From: CBDFGS01 sp965247255
GTDB lineage: Bacteria > Chloroflexota > Dehalococcoidia > Lucifugimonadales > CAUZJF01
DNA: 64,000 nt
Direction of reading: 5' to 3'
Assembly: GCA_965247255.1 (NCBI GenBank)
Contig: CBDFGS010000010.1
Span: 62,001-126,000, forward strand
A program made the translations under genes and the position numbers. The notes beneath the pieces are model-generated. The model had not been told where the DNA came from. It worked only from the letters and a program-made list of their open reading frames with translations, and ran no database searches. Below are positions 53,659 to 60,904 of this stretch, in pieces. Numbering within the stretch: the stretch's first letter is position 1; the number at the start of each line of letters is the position of its first letter.

Positions 53659-54576
53659 CTAGCTGAGCCCAACCCGGCCTACGCCGCCTGTTGCGCTCTC
53701 ACCGGTGATTAAGCCATCTACGTGGTGAGCGAACTTGATCTCCGAGTCGTCCTCGGGTGTGTAGCCCAGGACGCGCCGGGCGTTGGCAAGCGACCAGAAA
53801 GCGCGGGTGTTGTCGCTGATGCCGTACACGACGTGCCAGGGGATGCCGTTCTCGTTATCGATGTTCGGCGTTTCGATCGACTTGATCATGAGCTGGCTCA
53901 GATCGCGGGTGCTGACATAAGCGCCGAGCACGCGCTTGAACACCTGAGGGTCGTTGGCGTAGTTGTCGGGGTGCAGCTCCTGCGGGTGGCCGATCCTCAC
54001 CATTACGACACCCATCCGCGGCCCGCTCGGCTCCGCCCCAAGCAGCCACTCTGCACCCGAGTCGTCACGAACGACCGGGAAACCACATGCGAAGAGGAAG
54101 CCGATGTGCTCGTAGGTGGCTTTGGCCCAACCGTAGAAGTTGTCCGAGAGGGGGAGCGCGTACGGATCGACGACGTCGAGCGCTCTCGCGTGGACCTGAT
54201 TGTGCTCGTACCAGTCGGCGGCGTGGTTCGAGCTGGCGACCACCGCTCGCGGGACGTTCGCCTCATATGCGGTGCGGAGCACGTTGTAGGCCATCTCGAC
54301 GTTCTGTTTCTCAGTGCCGAAGTGTTCGATGGGCGCCCCGGAGCGAGGCTTCCAGGCCAGATGAACCAGCGCGTCGACGCCCTGGAAGTGTGCTTCGTAT
54401 TTGGTGCGGTCCGGGTCGATGAGGTCGGCGACGGCCACGCCCTCCACCGGCCTGCCGTCGCGGTCTTCGGCCTTCGCGTCGATCAAGACTAGGTCGTAGC
54501 GTTCTCGGAATGCCGGCAACAGGAGGCTGGCGATGTATCCCGTAGCCCCCGTCATCAGGACTCTTTTCCTCGGCAT
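53659..54576 (-). CDS. NAD-dependent epimerase/dehydratase family protein
   Basis: A 305-residue extended short-chain dehydrogenase. The NAD loop is MTGATGYIASLLLPAF, with ALVHLAWKP as the second nucleotide contact. The catalytic pair is the YxxxK in FYGWAKATYEH; the partner serine lies in VVASSNHAAD. This layout is near that of uronate dehydrogenase-like proteins. It is the last chromosomal gene before the tRNA-Ala island. Substrate unknown. Confidence 0.87.
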   Translation of the reverse strand: MPRKRVLMTGATGYIASLLLPAFRERYDLVLIDAKAEDRDGRPVEGVAVADLIDPDRTKYEAHFQGVDALVHLAWKPRSGAPIEHFGTEKQNVEMAYNVLRTAYEANVPRAVVASSNHAADWYEHNQVHARALDVVDPYALPLSDNFYGWAKATYEHIGFLFACGFPVVRDDSGAEWLLGAEPSGPRMGVVMVRIGHPQELHPDNYANDPQVFKRVLGAYVSTRDLSQLMIKSIETPNIDNENGIPWHVVYGISDNTRAFWSLANARRVLGYTPEDDSEIKFAHHVDGLITGESATGGVGRVGLS

Positions 54577-54685
54577 GGCTGCATTCCTTTCATCACGACG
54601 CGGTTTTTCGACTCTTTGCCAAGCGCCGTGATTAGACCGGGGACGTGACTATTCTAACGTGCTCGAAGGCAGCCGATCGCGCTTC

Positions 54686-54715
54686 TTGCGGGCGTTTCTG
54701 GCACTCTGCTATAGT
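54686..54715 (+). promoter_or_regulatory. Candidate promoter of tRNA-Ala
   Basis: TTGCGG (54686-54691), 18 bases, TATAGT (54710-54715). The -10 matches five of six. It would start a transcript about 30 bases before the tRNA. Confidence 0.45.
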
Positions 54716-54751
54716 TTCGAATTGTAGCGGAACCCCAAAGCCGCTGAAAGT

Positions 54752-54827
54752 GGGGCTGTAGCTCAGTTGGGAGAGCACCTCAATGGCATTGAGGGGGTCG
54801 AGGGTTCGAGTCCCTCCAGCTCCACCA
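54752..54827 (+). tRNA. tRNA-Ala, anticodon GGC
   Basis: A complete cloverleaf. The acceptor stem pairs GGGGCTG with CAGCTCC, with one G-U. The D-arm is GCTC/GAGC, the anticodon arm is CCTCA, loop ATGGCAT, TGAGG, and the T-arm is GAGGG, TTCGAGT, CCCTC. The discriminator A and an encoded CCA follow. The GGC anticodon reads GCC and GCT. The recombinase remnant ends on its 3' side, so this tRNA is the likely integration site. Confidence 0.95.
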
Positions 54828-55839
54828 AACTTGACGGTAGACAGAACCGGGGCGTTCAGCGCCATCTCCTCGGCATCTCTCCCAGGTATGGGGCTATCGT
54901 CTGGCATCGGAATCGTGTAGCGCACCACGGCGTTGTCGGGCATGACGACGATCTCCTTGACGAAGCTCTCGATAAAGGCCCTGCGCTCCGTCAGCTCGCT
55001 CTCGTTCAGGAACATGCTCAAGTCCAGGGCGTAGGCCGTGATGGTCTCCACGTCGTCCAGGACCTCCCGCCTCTCCGAGAGCATAGACCTGGCCTCCGCC
55101 GCAGATGCCTCAAGCCTCTCCTGACGCTCCCGGTGGTCGCGTATCCTGGGCTTGAAGTCGTCGATGTCCAGGTCGGTGGTCTCCGCCAGGTCGTAGAGTC
55201 GTCCCAGCCTGCGCTTCACGTCCACAAGCTCCGCCTCTATGGTCTCCAGCTTCTGCCGCTGCTCCTTTGCAATCCCGTCCATCTCTTCGTCCACCAGCTT
55301 CACCAACTCCCGGATGTTGGACTCGGTGAGCACGTTCTCCCGAATCTTGCCGACCACCAACTCCTCGAAGCGCCGGGCGTTGAGCCGCGGGGCGTCGCAG
55401 GCCCCGCGGCCCCGCTTCATCACCGACTGGCAGACGTAGTAGGCGAACTTCCCGCTCTTGGCGTCCTGGCCGGAGAGCGCCCGGTTGCACGTTCTGCACC
55501 TGACCAGGCCGCTGAGGAGGTAGGAGCTTCCGATACGGCGGGGGTGGCTCCGCTTGGGAGCGCGGGAGTGGAGCTTCCGGTTCACCCGGCGGAACTGGGC
55601 CTTGGAGATGATCGCGGGGAAGGCCTTCTCCACCCGCACCGGCTCAGCTTTGTCCTTGGCGTCGGTACCCCAGACCAGAGTCCCCGTGTACGACTCGTTT
55701 CTCAGGATGATGTGGACGCCGTTCTTGGTGTCAAGGGCGGAGGGAAAGTGTACCAGCGGGGCGGAGCAAAACTGTACCACTGAACGCCGCAGCATGAGCA
55801 TGAAAGTGGCGTGGCCTGTTGAAGCTTGGGCCTGGTCTG

Positions 55840-56598
55840 TTAGCCGATGCTGGTTGGTTGCCTGCTGTGCTTGAGTCGGTAGCTGTCCCCGTTCATCTCC
55901 AGGATGTCGACATGGTGGGTGAGGCGGTCGAGGAGAGCTCCGGTCAGCCGTTCAGAGCCGAACACCTCGGTCCACTCGACGAAGGGCAGGTTGGAGGTCA
56001 CCAGGACCGATCCACGCTCGTAACGCTGGCTGAACACCTCGAAGAGGAGCTCGGCGCCAGTCTTGGACAAGGGCACGAAGCCCAGTTCGTCGATGATCAG
56101 AAGCTTGAGTCGTGCGAGCCTTCTCTGCAGGTTGAGCAGACGCCGTTCGTCCCTGGCCTCGATCAGCTCGTGAACCAGAGCAGCGGCGGTGGTGAAGCCC
56201 ACGGACAGTCCCCTCTGACACGCAGCCAGACCGAGACCGAGGGCGATATGGGTCTTGCCGGTGCCACTGTTGCCGAGAGCGATGACGTTGTGGGGGCGCT
56301 CGATGTACTCGCATCGTGCCAGCTCCAGAACCAGAGCCTTGTTCAGGGACGGCATAGACAGGAAGTCGAAGGTGTCGAGGCTCTTGGTCGTCGGGAAGCG
56401 GGCTGCTTTGATCCGACGTTCCACCATGCGATGGTGACGGTCGATCAGCTCCAACTCCGATAGTCGCAGCAGGTAGTCCGGATGGTCAGCTCCCTCACTG
56501 GCACACTGGGATGCCAGCTTGTCGTACTCCCTCAGGAACGTGGGGAGCTTGAGTTGCTTGAGGTTGTGTTCGAGCAACATCGTGGACTTGTTGGTCAT
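55840..56598 (-). CDS. istB: IS21 helper ATPase IstB
   Basis: A 252-residue AAA+ ATPase that assists IstA in transposition. Walker A is GNSGTGKTHIALGLG, Walker B is LLIIDELGFVPLS, and the sensor region is LVTSNLPFVEW. ATG 56598 overlaps the istA stop as ATGA, the usual coupling in IS21. The frame is open further up but there it overlaps istA, so 56598 is the start. Complete. Confidence 0.93.
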   Translation of the reverse strand: MTNKSTMLLEHNLKQLKLPTFLREYDKLASQCASEGADHPDYLLRLSELELIDRHHRMVERRIKAARFPTTKSLDTFDFLSMPSLNKALVLELARCEYIERPHNVIALGNSGTGKTHIALGLGLAACQRGLSVGFTTAAALVHELIEARDERRLLNLQRRLARLKLLIIDELGFVPLSKTGAELLFEVFSQRYERGSVLVTSNLPFVEWTEVFGSERLTGALLDRLTHHVDILEMNGDSYRLKHSRQPTSIG

Positions 56599-58103
56599 GA
56601 CCGGCTCCCCGCCAGGAGAGCCATGTAGTCCCTGGTCGAGGTTGTTGCAACGTTGGTCCTGGGCAGATACGGGTACAACTCCATGTCGAGTCTGGGCGGT
56701 CGACCCTCGATCCTGCACAGCACCAGGTGCTTGACAGCATCGAAGCTCACAGCCCCGAGTCGAATGGCGTCTCGTACGGCGTCGTGGACTTCTTCCGGCT
56801 GGAAGTTCTCCATCAGTCTGAGCACCTGCACGAACTCCCTCTTTCCTCGCTTGCCCATCCTCGACTCCAGCAGCCGCCGCAACACTCCGAACTCCTCGGG
56901 CAACTCCCATCCAACCAGCGGCGCCGCCTGATCCAATGCCCTCGTCTTCTTCTCAAGGAGCGGCAGGTAATGGAGAGGGTCGAAGACGAAGTCGTCTCGA
57001 TCGTATGAGCGCCGATGGCGGGCGATGACTTCAGCGCCACAGCTGATCACAACCTCGTGTACATATCCGCGGACCAGAACGTCCCGATGACCGTAGGCCA
57101 CCGGGACCGAATAGTCATTGGTCCGGTATCTGACCAGGGACAGAGAACTGACCCTCGTCGCGTGCTTGTCGCTGGCGTCGTACGGTACGGCCGGCAGAGG
57201 CAGCAACTTCTCTAGGTCCCGCTCCAGCCGTTCTCCTATCGTCTCGTTGCGGCCGCGGAGTCGATCTTCGAACCGTCTGAGGCAGTGTTGCTCCAGATGA
57301 GCATTGAGGGCATCGAAGCTCTCGAACGATGGAATGGGCACCAGGAAGTTCCGGCGGACATAGCCGACCAGACCTTCTACTTTGCCCTTATCGTTCCCTT
57401 TGCCTGGACGGCCAAACCGGTCCTCGAACAGGTAGTGGGACTGAAGCTCGGAGAACACCCTGGTCCGCTGCCGGCGACCATCTCCCAGGATTCTGGCTAC
57501 CGCGAGCGTGGTGTTGTCGTAGAGGATGCTCTGAGGCACTCCGCCCAGGAACGCGAAGGCGGAGACGTGTCCGTCGCAGAATGACTCCGTCGTCTCGGCG
57601 GGATACGCCTTCACATAGCACCCGTCGCTGTGAGGGAGGTCCAGGGCGAAGTAGTGGGCTTTGCGTTCCACTCCGCCGATGACCACCCACGCTTCGCCAA
57701 AGTCACACTGGGCATGTCCCGGGGAATGGGACAGTGGTACGAACATCTCTCGGGTCCGACGACGGCGTTCTCGAACGTAGTCTTTGACTATCGTGTACTT
57801 GCCGGTGAAGCCGTGTTCGTCTCTGAGCCGTTCGTAGATACGCTTGGCGGTGTGACGCTGCTTCTTCGGTGAGGTCAGATCCTGCTCCAGGATCTGGTCC
57901 ATCACACCCTTATATGGATCGAGCTTCGGTCTGCGAGCCGGTCGTTGCCGTCGATACCCTGGGGGCACGGAGTACTCGAGCATCTTGCGCACCGTGTCCC
58001 GGTGTAGCCCGAACACTCGGGCCGCCTCTCGGACGCTCATCCCTTCGACGAAACAAGCCTTGCGAACACGGAGGTAAATACCCACCTTGTACATCCAATC
58101 CAC
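56595..58103 (-). CDS. istA: IS21 transposase IstA
   Basis: A 502-residue DDE transposase. A helix-turn-helix near the N-terminus (VREAARVFGLHRDTVRKML) binds the ends. The integrase core shows QCDFGEAWV (first Asp), LYDNTTLAV (second Asp) and GNDKGKVEGLVGY (Glu). A C-terminal beta-barrel (LVRYRTNDYSVPVAYGHRDVLV) follows. No frame break is seen, so the element may still be active. Confidence 0.93.
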   Translation of the reverse strand: MDWMYKVGIYLRVRKACFVEGMSVREAARVFGLHRDTVRKMLEYSVPPGYRRQRPARRPKLDPYKGVMDQILEQDLTSPKKQRHTAKRIYERLRDEHGFTGKYTIVKDYVRERRRRTREMFVPLSHSPGHAQCDFGEAWVVIGGVERKAHYFALDLPHSDGCYVKAYPAETTESFCDGHVSAFAFLGGVPQSILYDNTTLAVARILGDGRRQRTRVFSELQSHYLFEDRFGRPGKGNDKGKVEGLVGYVRRNFLVPIPSFESFDALNAHLEQHCLRRFEDRLRGRNETIGERLERDLEKLLPLPAVPYDASDKHATRVSSLSLVRYRTNDYSVPVAYGHRDVLVRGYVHEVVISCGAEVIARHRRSYDRDDFVFDPLHYLPLLEKKTRALDQAAPLVGWELPEEFGVLRRLLESRMGKRGKREFVQVLRLMENFQPEEVHDAVRDAIRLGAVSFDAVKHLVLCRIEGRPPRLDMELYPYLPRTNVATTSTRDYMALLAGSRS

Positions 58104-58435
58104 CTTCAGTCAGGTTCTGTCGTTCCTGATTGAAGGCGACAGGCGGTACAGTTTTCAAACGCCACACCTCAGCGCTCGACCGCCCAGGTGGTACATTATC
58201 TCTCCGCCCTTCACACATTAGCGTTGGACCCCTAACGGGTGGCGAACAGTCAACATGCATCCGCGGCATCATCACTAATTCCGAGGCCGCGATGAGTATT
58301 GGTGCGGTTGCCATAGCTCTCCTGGGTATGTTGATGGTGTCAAGGTGGTCAGGACATCTAGGACAGCCCACCCGAGGAGGCTCGAACTCCCCGTAAGGAT
58401 CGCTGAGTCAAGGCTCACAGAGCCCCCAGCCACAT

Positions 58436-58475
58436 CTCGAAAATGGTACTGCCTACCGTCCAGTTAGGCCCACCA
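58436..58475 (+). repeat. 40-bp island direct repeat, left copy
   Basis: Starts CTCGAAAATGGTACTGC and ends AGGCCCACCA. It matches 63066-63105 at 35 of 40 positions without gaps. Its end resembles the 3' end of tRNA-Ala (CTCCACCA). It may be a relic attachment site or recombinase 3' end. Confidence 0.65.
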
Positions 58476-58766
58476 TTTCCGGCCAAAGGGGACTGTAGAC
58501 AGTACCGGGGCCCTTGACAGCCGGTCCATCCAGGGGCGTTTCTTCGGGTTATCCTGCACCCCGACACCGCCCGTAGTGCCTGAGCATCGTAGCCCAACGA
58601 ATCAGCCGGTGAAGTAGAGCTGAACGATCTCTATCGCCTCTTCCTGGGTTACGACGCCGCTGAGTCGGTCAGTGCCGCAATGGCCTCGTCGCGGTCATCG
58701 TAGTGCCCGCCGATAAGTAGCGAGCGTCAGCCCTCCTCTCAGCTGTCCCTGCCGGGTGTCTCCCTG

Positions 58767-58886
58767 ATGCCGGAGGACTTCGCTGAGCGGTTGACCGTGC
58801 CAAAGGAGGCCCTGGGCCTTTCCTGGGAGGGGCTGGCCGTGCGCCTCGGCGTGGACGACCGGCCAGTGCTGCGCTGGCGTCATGAA
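58767..58886 (+). pseudogene. Truncated XRE-like helix-turn-helix gene
   Basis: About 40 residues from ATG 58767 (FAERLTVPKEALGLSWEGLA, then VRLGVDDRPVLRWRHE) look like an XRE-type HTH: two helices around a GLSWEGLA core and an RW ending. After RWRHE the frame no longer resembles the family and no continuation is found. I read it as a broken regulator. Confidence 0.45.
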
Positions 58887-59082
58887 TGTCTAACGGTCGT
58901 CAGCCCCAGGAAGGGGCCTCTAGTCCTCGATTCTGGCCCTGATGGCCGACAGAGGAGCCTTCGACCGCGTCTATTACTGCGCAATCTTCGCCTACACGCA
59001 TTGGGAGCCGCCCAGCATCTCGGGACGGGCAAGGCGACTGCATCGGGCGGCGGCGATGCACCGAGAACGACGGAACCCGCAA

Positions 59083-60264
59083 TCACGCAAAAGTACTAAC
59101 AGTTTCGACGCTCACCCGTTTCGACATAGCGTTTCCGTCCGAACGGTGGGGTGGTGGCATGTACCGCCGGTCTGCGGGAATCGTCCGCGTGTAACGGTTC
59201 GTCTCGGTTAGACCTGCGCTCGCCGCTGCGTCTACGAGAATTGCAGCATTGTCGACGTGAATTCCTCCAACAGTGGAGTCACCGATGACAACAACCAGAA
59301 TCCCACCTGGGCGCAGCATCCCCCCCGCGCGGCTGAACATCTTTTTCATGTCGACCGCAAACCGCTCAAGGACGCGGAGGGCCTTACCATCCAACTCATG
59401 TGCGCCGGCAATCTCAGCGATTTCTCGACGACGACCTTCGTTCCCAATTTCAAGCCCACGCTGCGTTCCGATGCTGCCCGACCGAATCTTCCTTAAACTG
59501 GAGATCGTATGCCCAAGCCAGACCAACGCTAGCTTATGACCTCGAAGGTAATCGATCCCCGAGCCATATGGAGGTGAGGTGATGATTGCGTCAACCGAAC
59601 TTTCACCTGGCCACCGGAGTTTCGTGACATCGCCTCGGCGCACGATTGCAGAACCTGAAGGAGGGTCTCTTTCCAACGAGGTCGCAATTGACCTAACTGA
59701 TTTGGTGAATCCCGCGAAGACATCGAACTCATTGGTCTCGCGGGTGCGGTGGGGCCTACTGTGTGAAATATCGCTTGCCAACGATGCTCCGCCAGACTTG
59801 GTAATGATTGTTCGGCTAAGCGCCAAACGCAATGCATTGGCTATCGATCCTCGCTTTTGTCGTAGCACTAGAGCCAGCTTCCGAAGCTGCGCTCGTTGGG
59901 ATTGCGCGAACCAATATCGTACGAACTTCGTGGTCTCCAGGTCGTCGTCCAACCAGTTACTACCGTCACTTTGGCCGCAAATCGAAGCGGCATCGGCGAG
60001 CACAACGTTTGACGCGCGTAGCAAACGATCGGCGTCGATAGGTGTGTTCCATACTTTCGCTATCAGGATCGCAAGTGGATCTATGTCGCGTCCAATGGCG
60101 GCAAAACCACGGTCGGACGCCTCCCGCAGAACGGTGCCTGAGCCGCACATTGGGTCGCAAACGATTCCACCTGCTGGAACTTCCGACAACGCCTTGAGGG
60201 CTATTTCTGAGGCCATGCGAGCCGGAAATGGATGGATGGGGCGGGTACCCAACGTTGAATTCAT
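59083..60264 (-). CDS. DNA adenine/cytosine-N4 methyltransferase, TSPPY type
   Basis: A 393-residue SAM-dependent methyltransferase. Order of motifs: HPFPARMASEIALKAL (motif X-like), VCDPMCGSGTVLREA (motif I), GFAAIGRDIDPLA (motif II) and then IITSPPYGSGIDYLRG (catalytic motif IV). The SPPY motif marks amino-methyltransferases that act on exocyclic N4 of cytosine or N6 of adenine; RNA guanine relatives of the Trm11/THUMP kind have a similar layout. The ATG overlaps the stop of the split ATPase-nuclease gene as ATGA, which ties it to that gene as the modification partner. Target sequence unknown. The frame is intact. Confidence 0.82.
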   Translation of the reverse strand: MNSTLGTRPIHPFPARMASEIALKALSEVPAGGIVCDPMCGSGTVLREASDRGFAAIGRDIDPLAILIAKVWNTPIDADRLLRASNVVLADAASICGQSDGSNWLDDDLETTKFVRYWFAQSQRAQLRKLALVLRQKRGSIANALRLALSRTIITKSGGASLASDISHSRPHRTRETNEFDVFAGFTKSVRSIATSLERDPPSGSAIVRRGDVTKLRWPGESSVDAIITSPPYGSGIDYLRGHKLALVWLGHTISSLRKIRSGSIGTQRGLEIGNEGRRREIAEIAGAHELDGKALRVLERFAVDMKKMFSRAGGMLRPGGILVVVIGDSTVGGIHVDNAAILVDAAASAGLTETNRYTRTIPADRRYMPPPHRSDGNAMSKRVSVETVSTFA

Positions 60265-60713
60265 GCGTTGTACTTGGTAAGCAAAGACGTCGGAAGACGG
60301 TCAAGCATCTCGCGTATCCGCTGGCGAATCACCTGGGCCGATCCTGCTAAATACAAATCACCCTGGATACTTACCTCTATCAATCCCGGAAGCAAGACCC
60401 CAAACCCCTGTACGACAGCCTTTACTTCGGTGTTTGTAGGGCGTTCTGTCTCCCCAAGAAGTCGGCGCAGTTCTCGGGCCAACGTACTGCTGTTGACAAC
60501 GTCTGGGCCATTGAAACCGATCGCCTCGATTCCCTCCAACAGTAGGTCGATCGTCAGAGCATGTCCAGGTACGCCATCAACTATGAGAGTTTGAACCCAG
60601 TCGTGAACCAAGTCAGGATCGTGGAATTCAAACATGGTTCTTAGAGTCGACAGGGGAATCATTCCTCGGCTCCCTGACCTGATTAACAACGTAGCTAAAT
60701 CGGCCGCACGCAT
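60261..60713 (-). CDS. C-terminal part of split ATPase-nuclease gene
   Basis: The frame gives 150 residues from ATG 60713, but it is open upstream to the insertion and reads VVANDFAEGVVVEECERYKVSP before that ATG. With the 60785-60911 stretch removed it continues exactly from the gene at 60889-63006 (GDYTLVVANDF). The segment thus ends the PD-(D/E)XK-like domain and then forms a helical, winged-helix-like tail (RGMIPLSTLRTMFEFHDPDL). It may still be translated on its own ahead of the methyltransferase, which starts within its stop codon, but it holds no catalytic motif by itself. Confidence 0.75.
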   Translation of the reverse strand: MRAADLATLLIRSGSRGMIPLSTLRTMFEFHDPDLVHDWVQTLIVDGVPGHALTIDLLLEGIEAIGFNGPDVVNSSTLARELRRLLGETERPTNTEVKAVVQGFGVLLPGLIEVSIQGDLYLAGSAQVIRQRIREMLDRLPTSLLTKYNA

Positions 60714-60784
60714 TGGCGAGACCTTGTATCGCTCGCATTCTTCAACGACGACACCTTCCGCGAAATCGTTGGCGACGACTAGTG

Positions 60785-60904
60785 GTCCAACATCCTAGTA
60801 TTGAAGGGTTCTGAGGTTACGGCTTGGTAGGGGCGGGTTTGAAACCCGCCCTGTCGTCGTAGCACGCCAATCTCGGCTACCCCTCATTTCAAAGATTTCG
60901 GTCT
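60785..60904. mobile_element. 120-bp non-coding insertion with central palindrome
   Basis: Flanked on both sides by ACTAGTG (60778-60784 and 60905-60911), a 7-bp duplication. Near its centre is the perfect 21-bp palindrome at 60831-60851. It contains no gene. Excision with one copy of the duplication restores the interrupted reading frame, which is strong evidence for insertion. Its outer ends do not show clear inverted repeats. Confidence 0.8.
60831..60851. repeat. Perfect 21-bp palindrome, dispersed family, copy 2
   Basis: GGGCGGGTTT, one G, AAACCCGCCC. It shares flanking TAGGGG and TGTCG with the copy at 11058-11078, in the opposite orientation. Two compensating base changes keep both copies perfectly palindromic. 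Confidence 0.7.

Larger units (their letters stand above)
54632..55748 (-). pseudogene. Large serine recombinase, N-terminal catalytic domain lost
   Basis: The remaining frame starts in the recombinase domain (GVHIILRNESYTGTLVWG). It goes on through the zinc ribbon (LVRCRTCNRALSG, YYVCQ and the following cysteine) and a long coiled coil (LETIEAELVDVKRRLGRL), ending in IPMPDDSPIPG and APVLSTVKFGG. The catalytic resolvase domain is missing because the IS21 left end (55749) interrupts it, and no match for it is seen beyond the other IS end. The frame then runs antisense through tRNA-Ala (GGAGGTRTLDP) to 54632. This readthrough is expected when such an element has integrated at the tRNA 3' end. 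Confidence 0.82.
55749..58195 (-). mobile_element. IS21-family insertion sequence
   Basis: A 2447-bp element with istA and istB on the minus strand. Both ends read inward from TGTACCA (55749 and 58195), and each has a second internal AAAACTGTACC (55768-55778 on the left; the complement at 58145-58155 on the right). This gives the multiple terminal repeats usual for IS21. The left end lies within the serine recombinase gene. No matching target duplication is seen outside (GAAAG against TTATC), so the flanks may have rearranged. Confidence 0.83.
58196..59082. other. Degenerate segment of the island
   Basis: No intact gene is seen over 887 bases. Recognisable pieces are a recombinase 3'-end-like remnant (minus strand, about 58527-58460, reading APVLSTVPFG), the left copy of a 40-bp direct repeat, a minus-strand tail that reads VVTQEEAIEIVQLYF before a stop near 58599, and a truncated HTH gene. 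An inverted repeat GGTACTGCCTACCGTCC / GGACTGTAGACAGTACC spans 58445-58506. Confidence 0.5.

Noticed and set aside
55744..58200. Target duplication of the IS21 element
   Set aside because: Bases outside the two TGTACCA ends (GAAAG and TTATC) do not match at any length from 4 to 8.
58360..58430. tRNA-like T-arm (GGAG TTCGAGC CTCC) on the minus strand
   Set aside because: I could not build an acceptor, D-arm or anticodon arm around it. At most it is a fragment left by integration.
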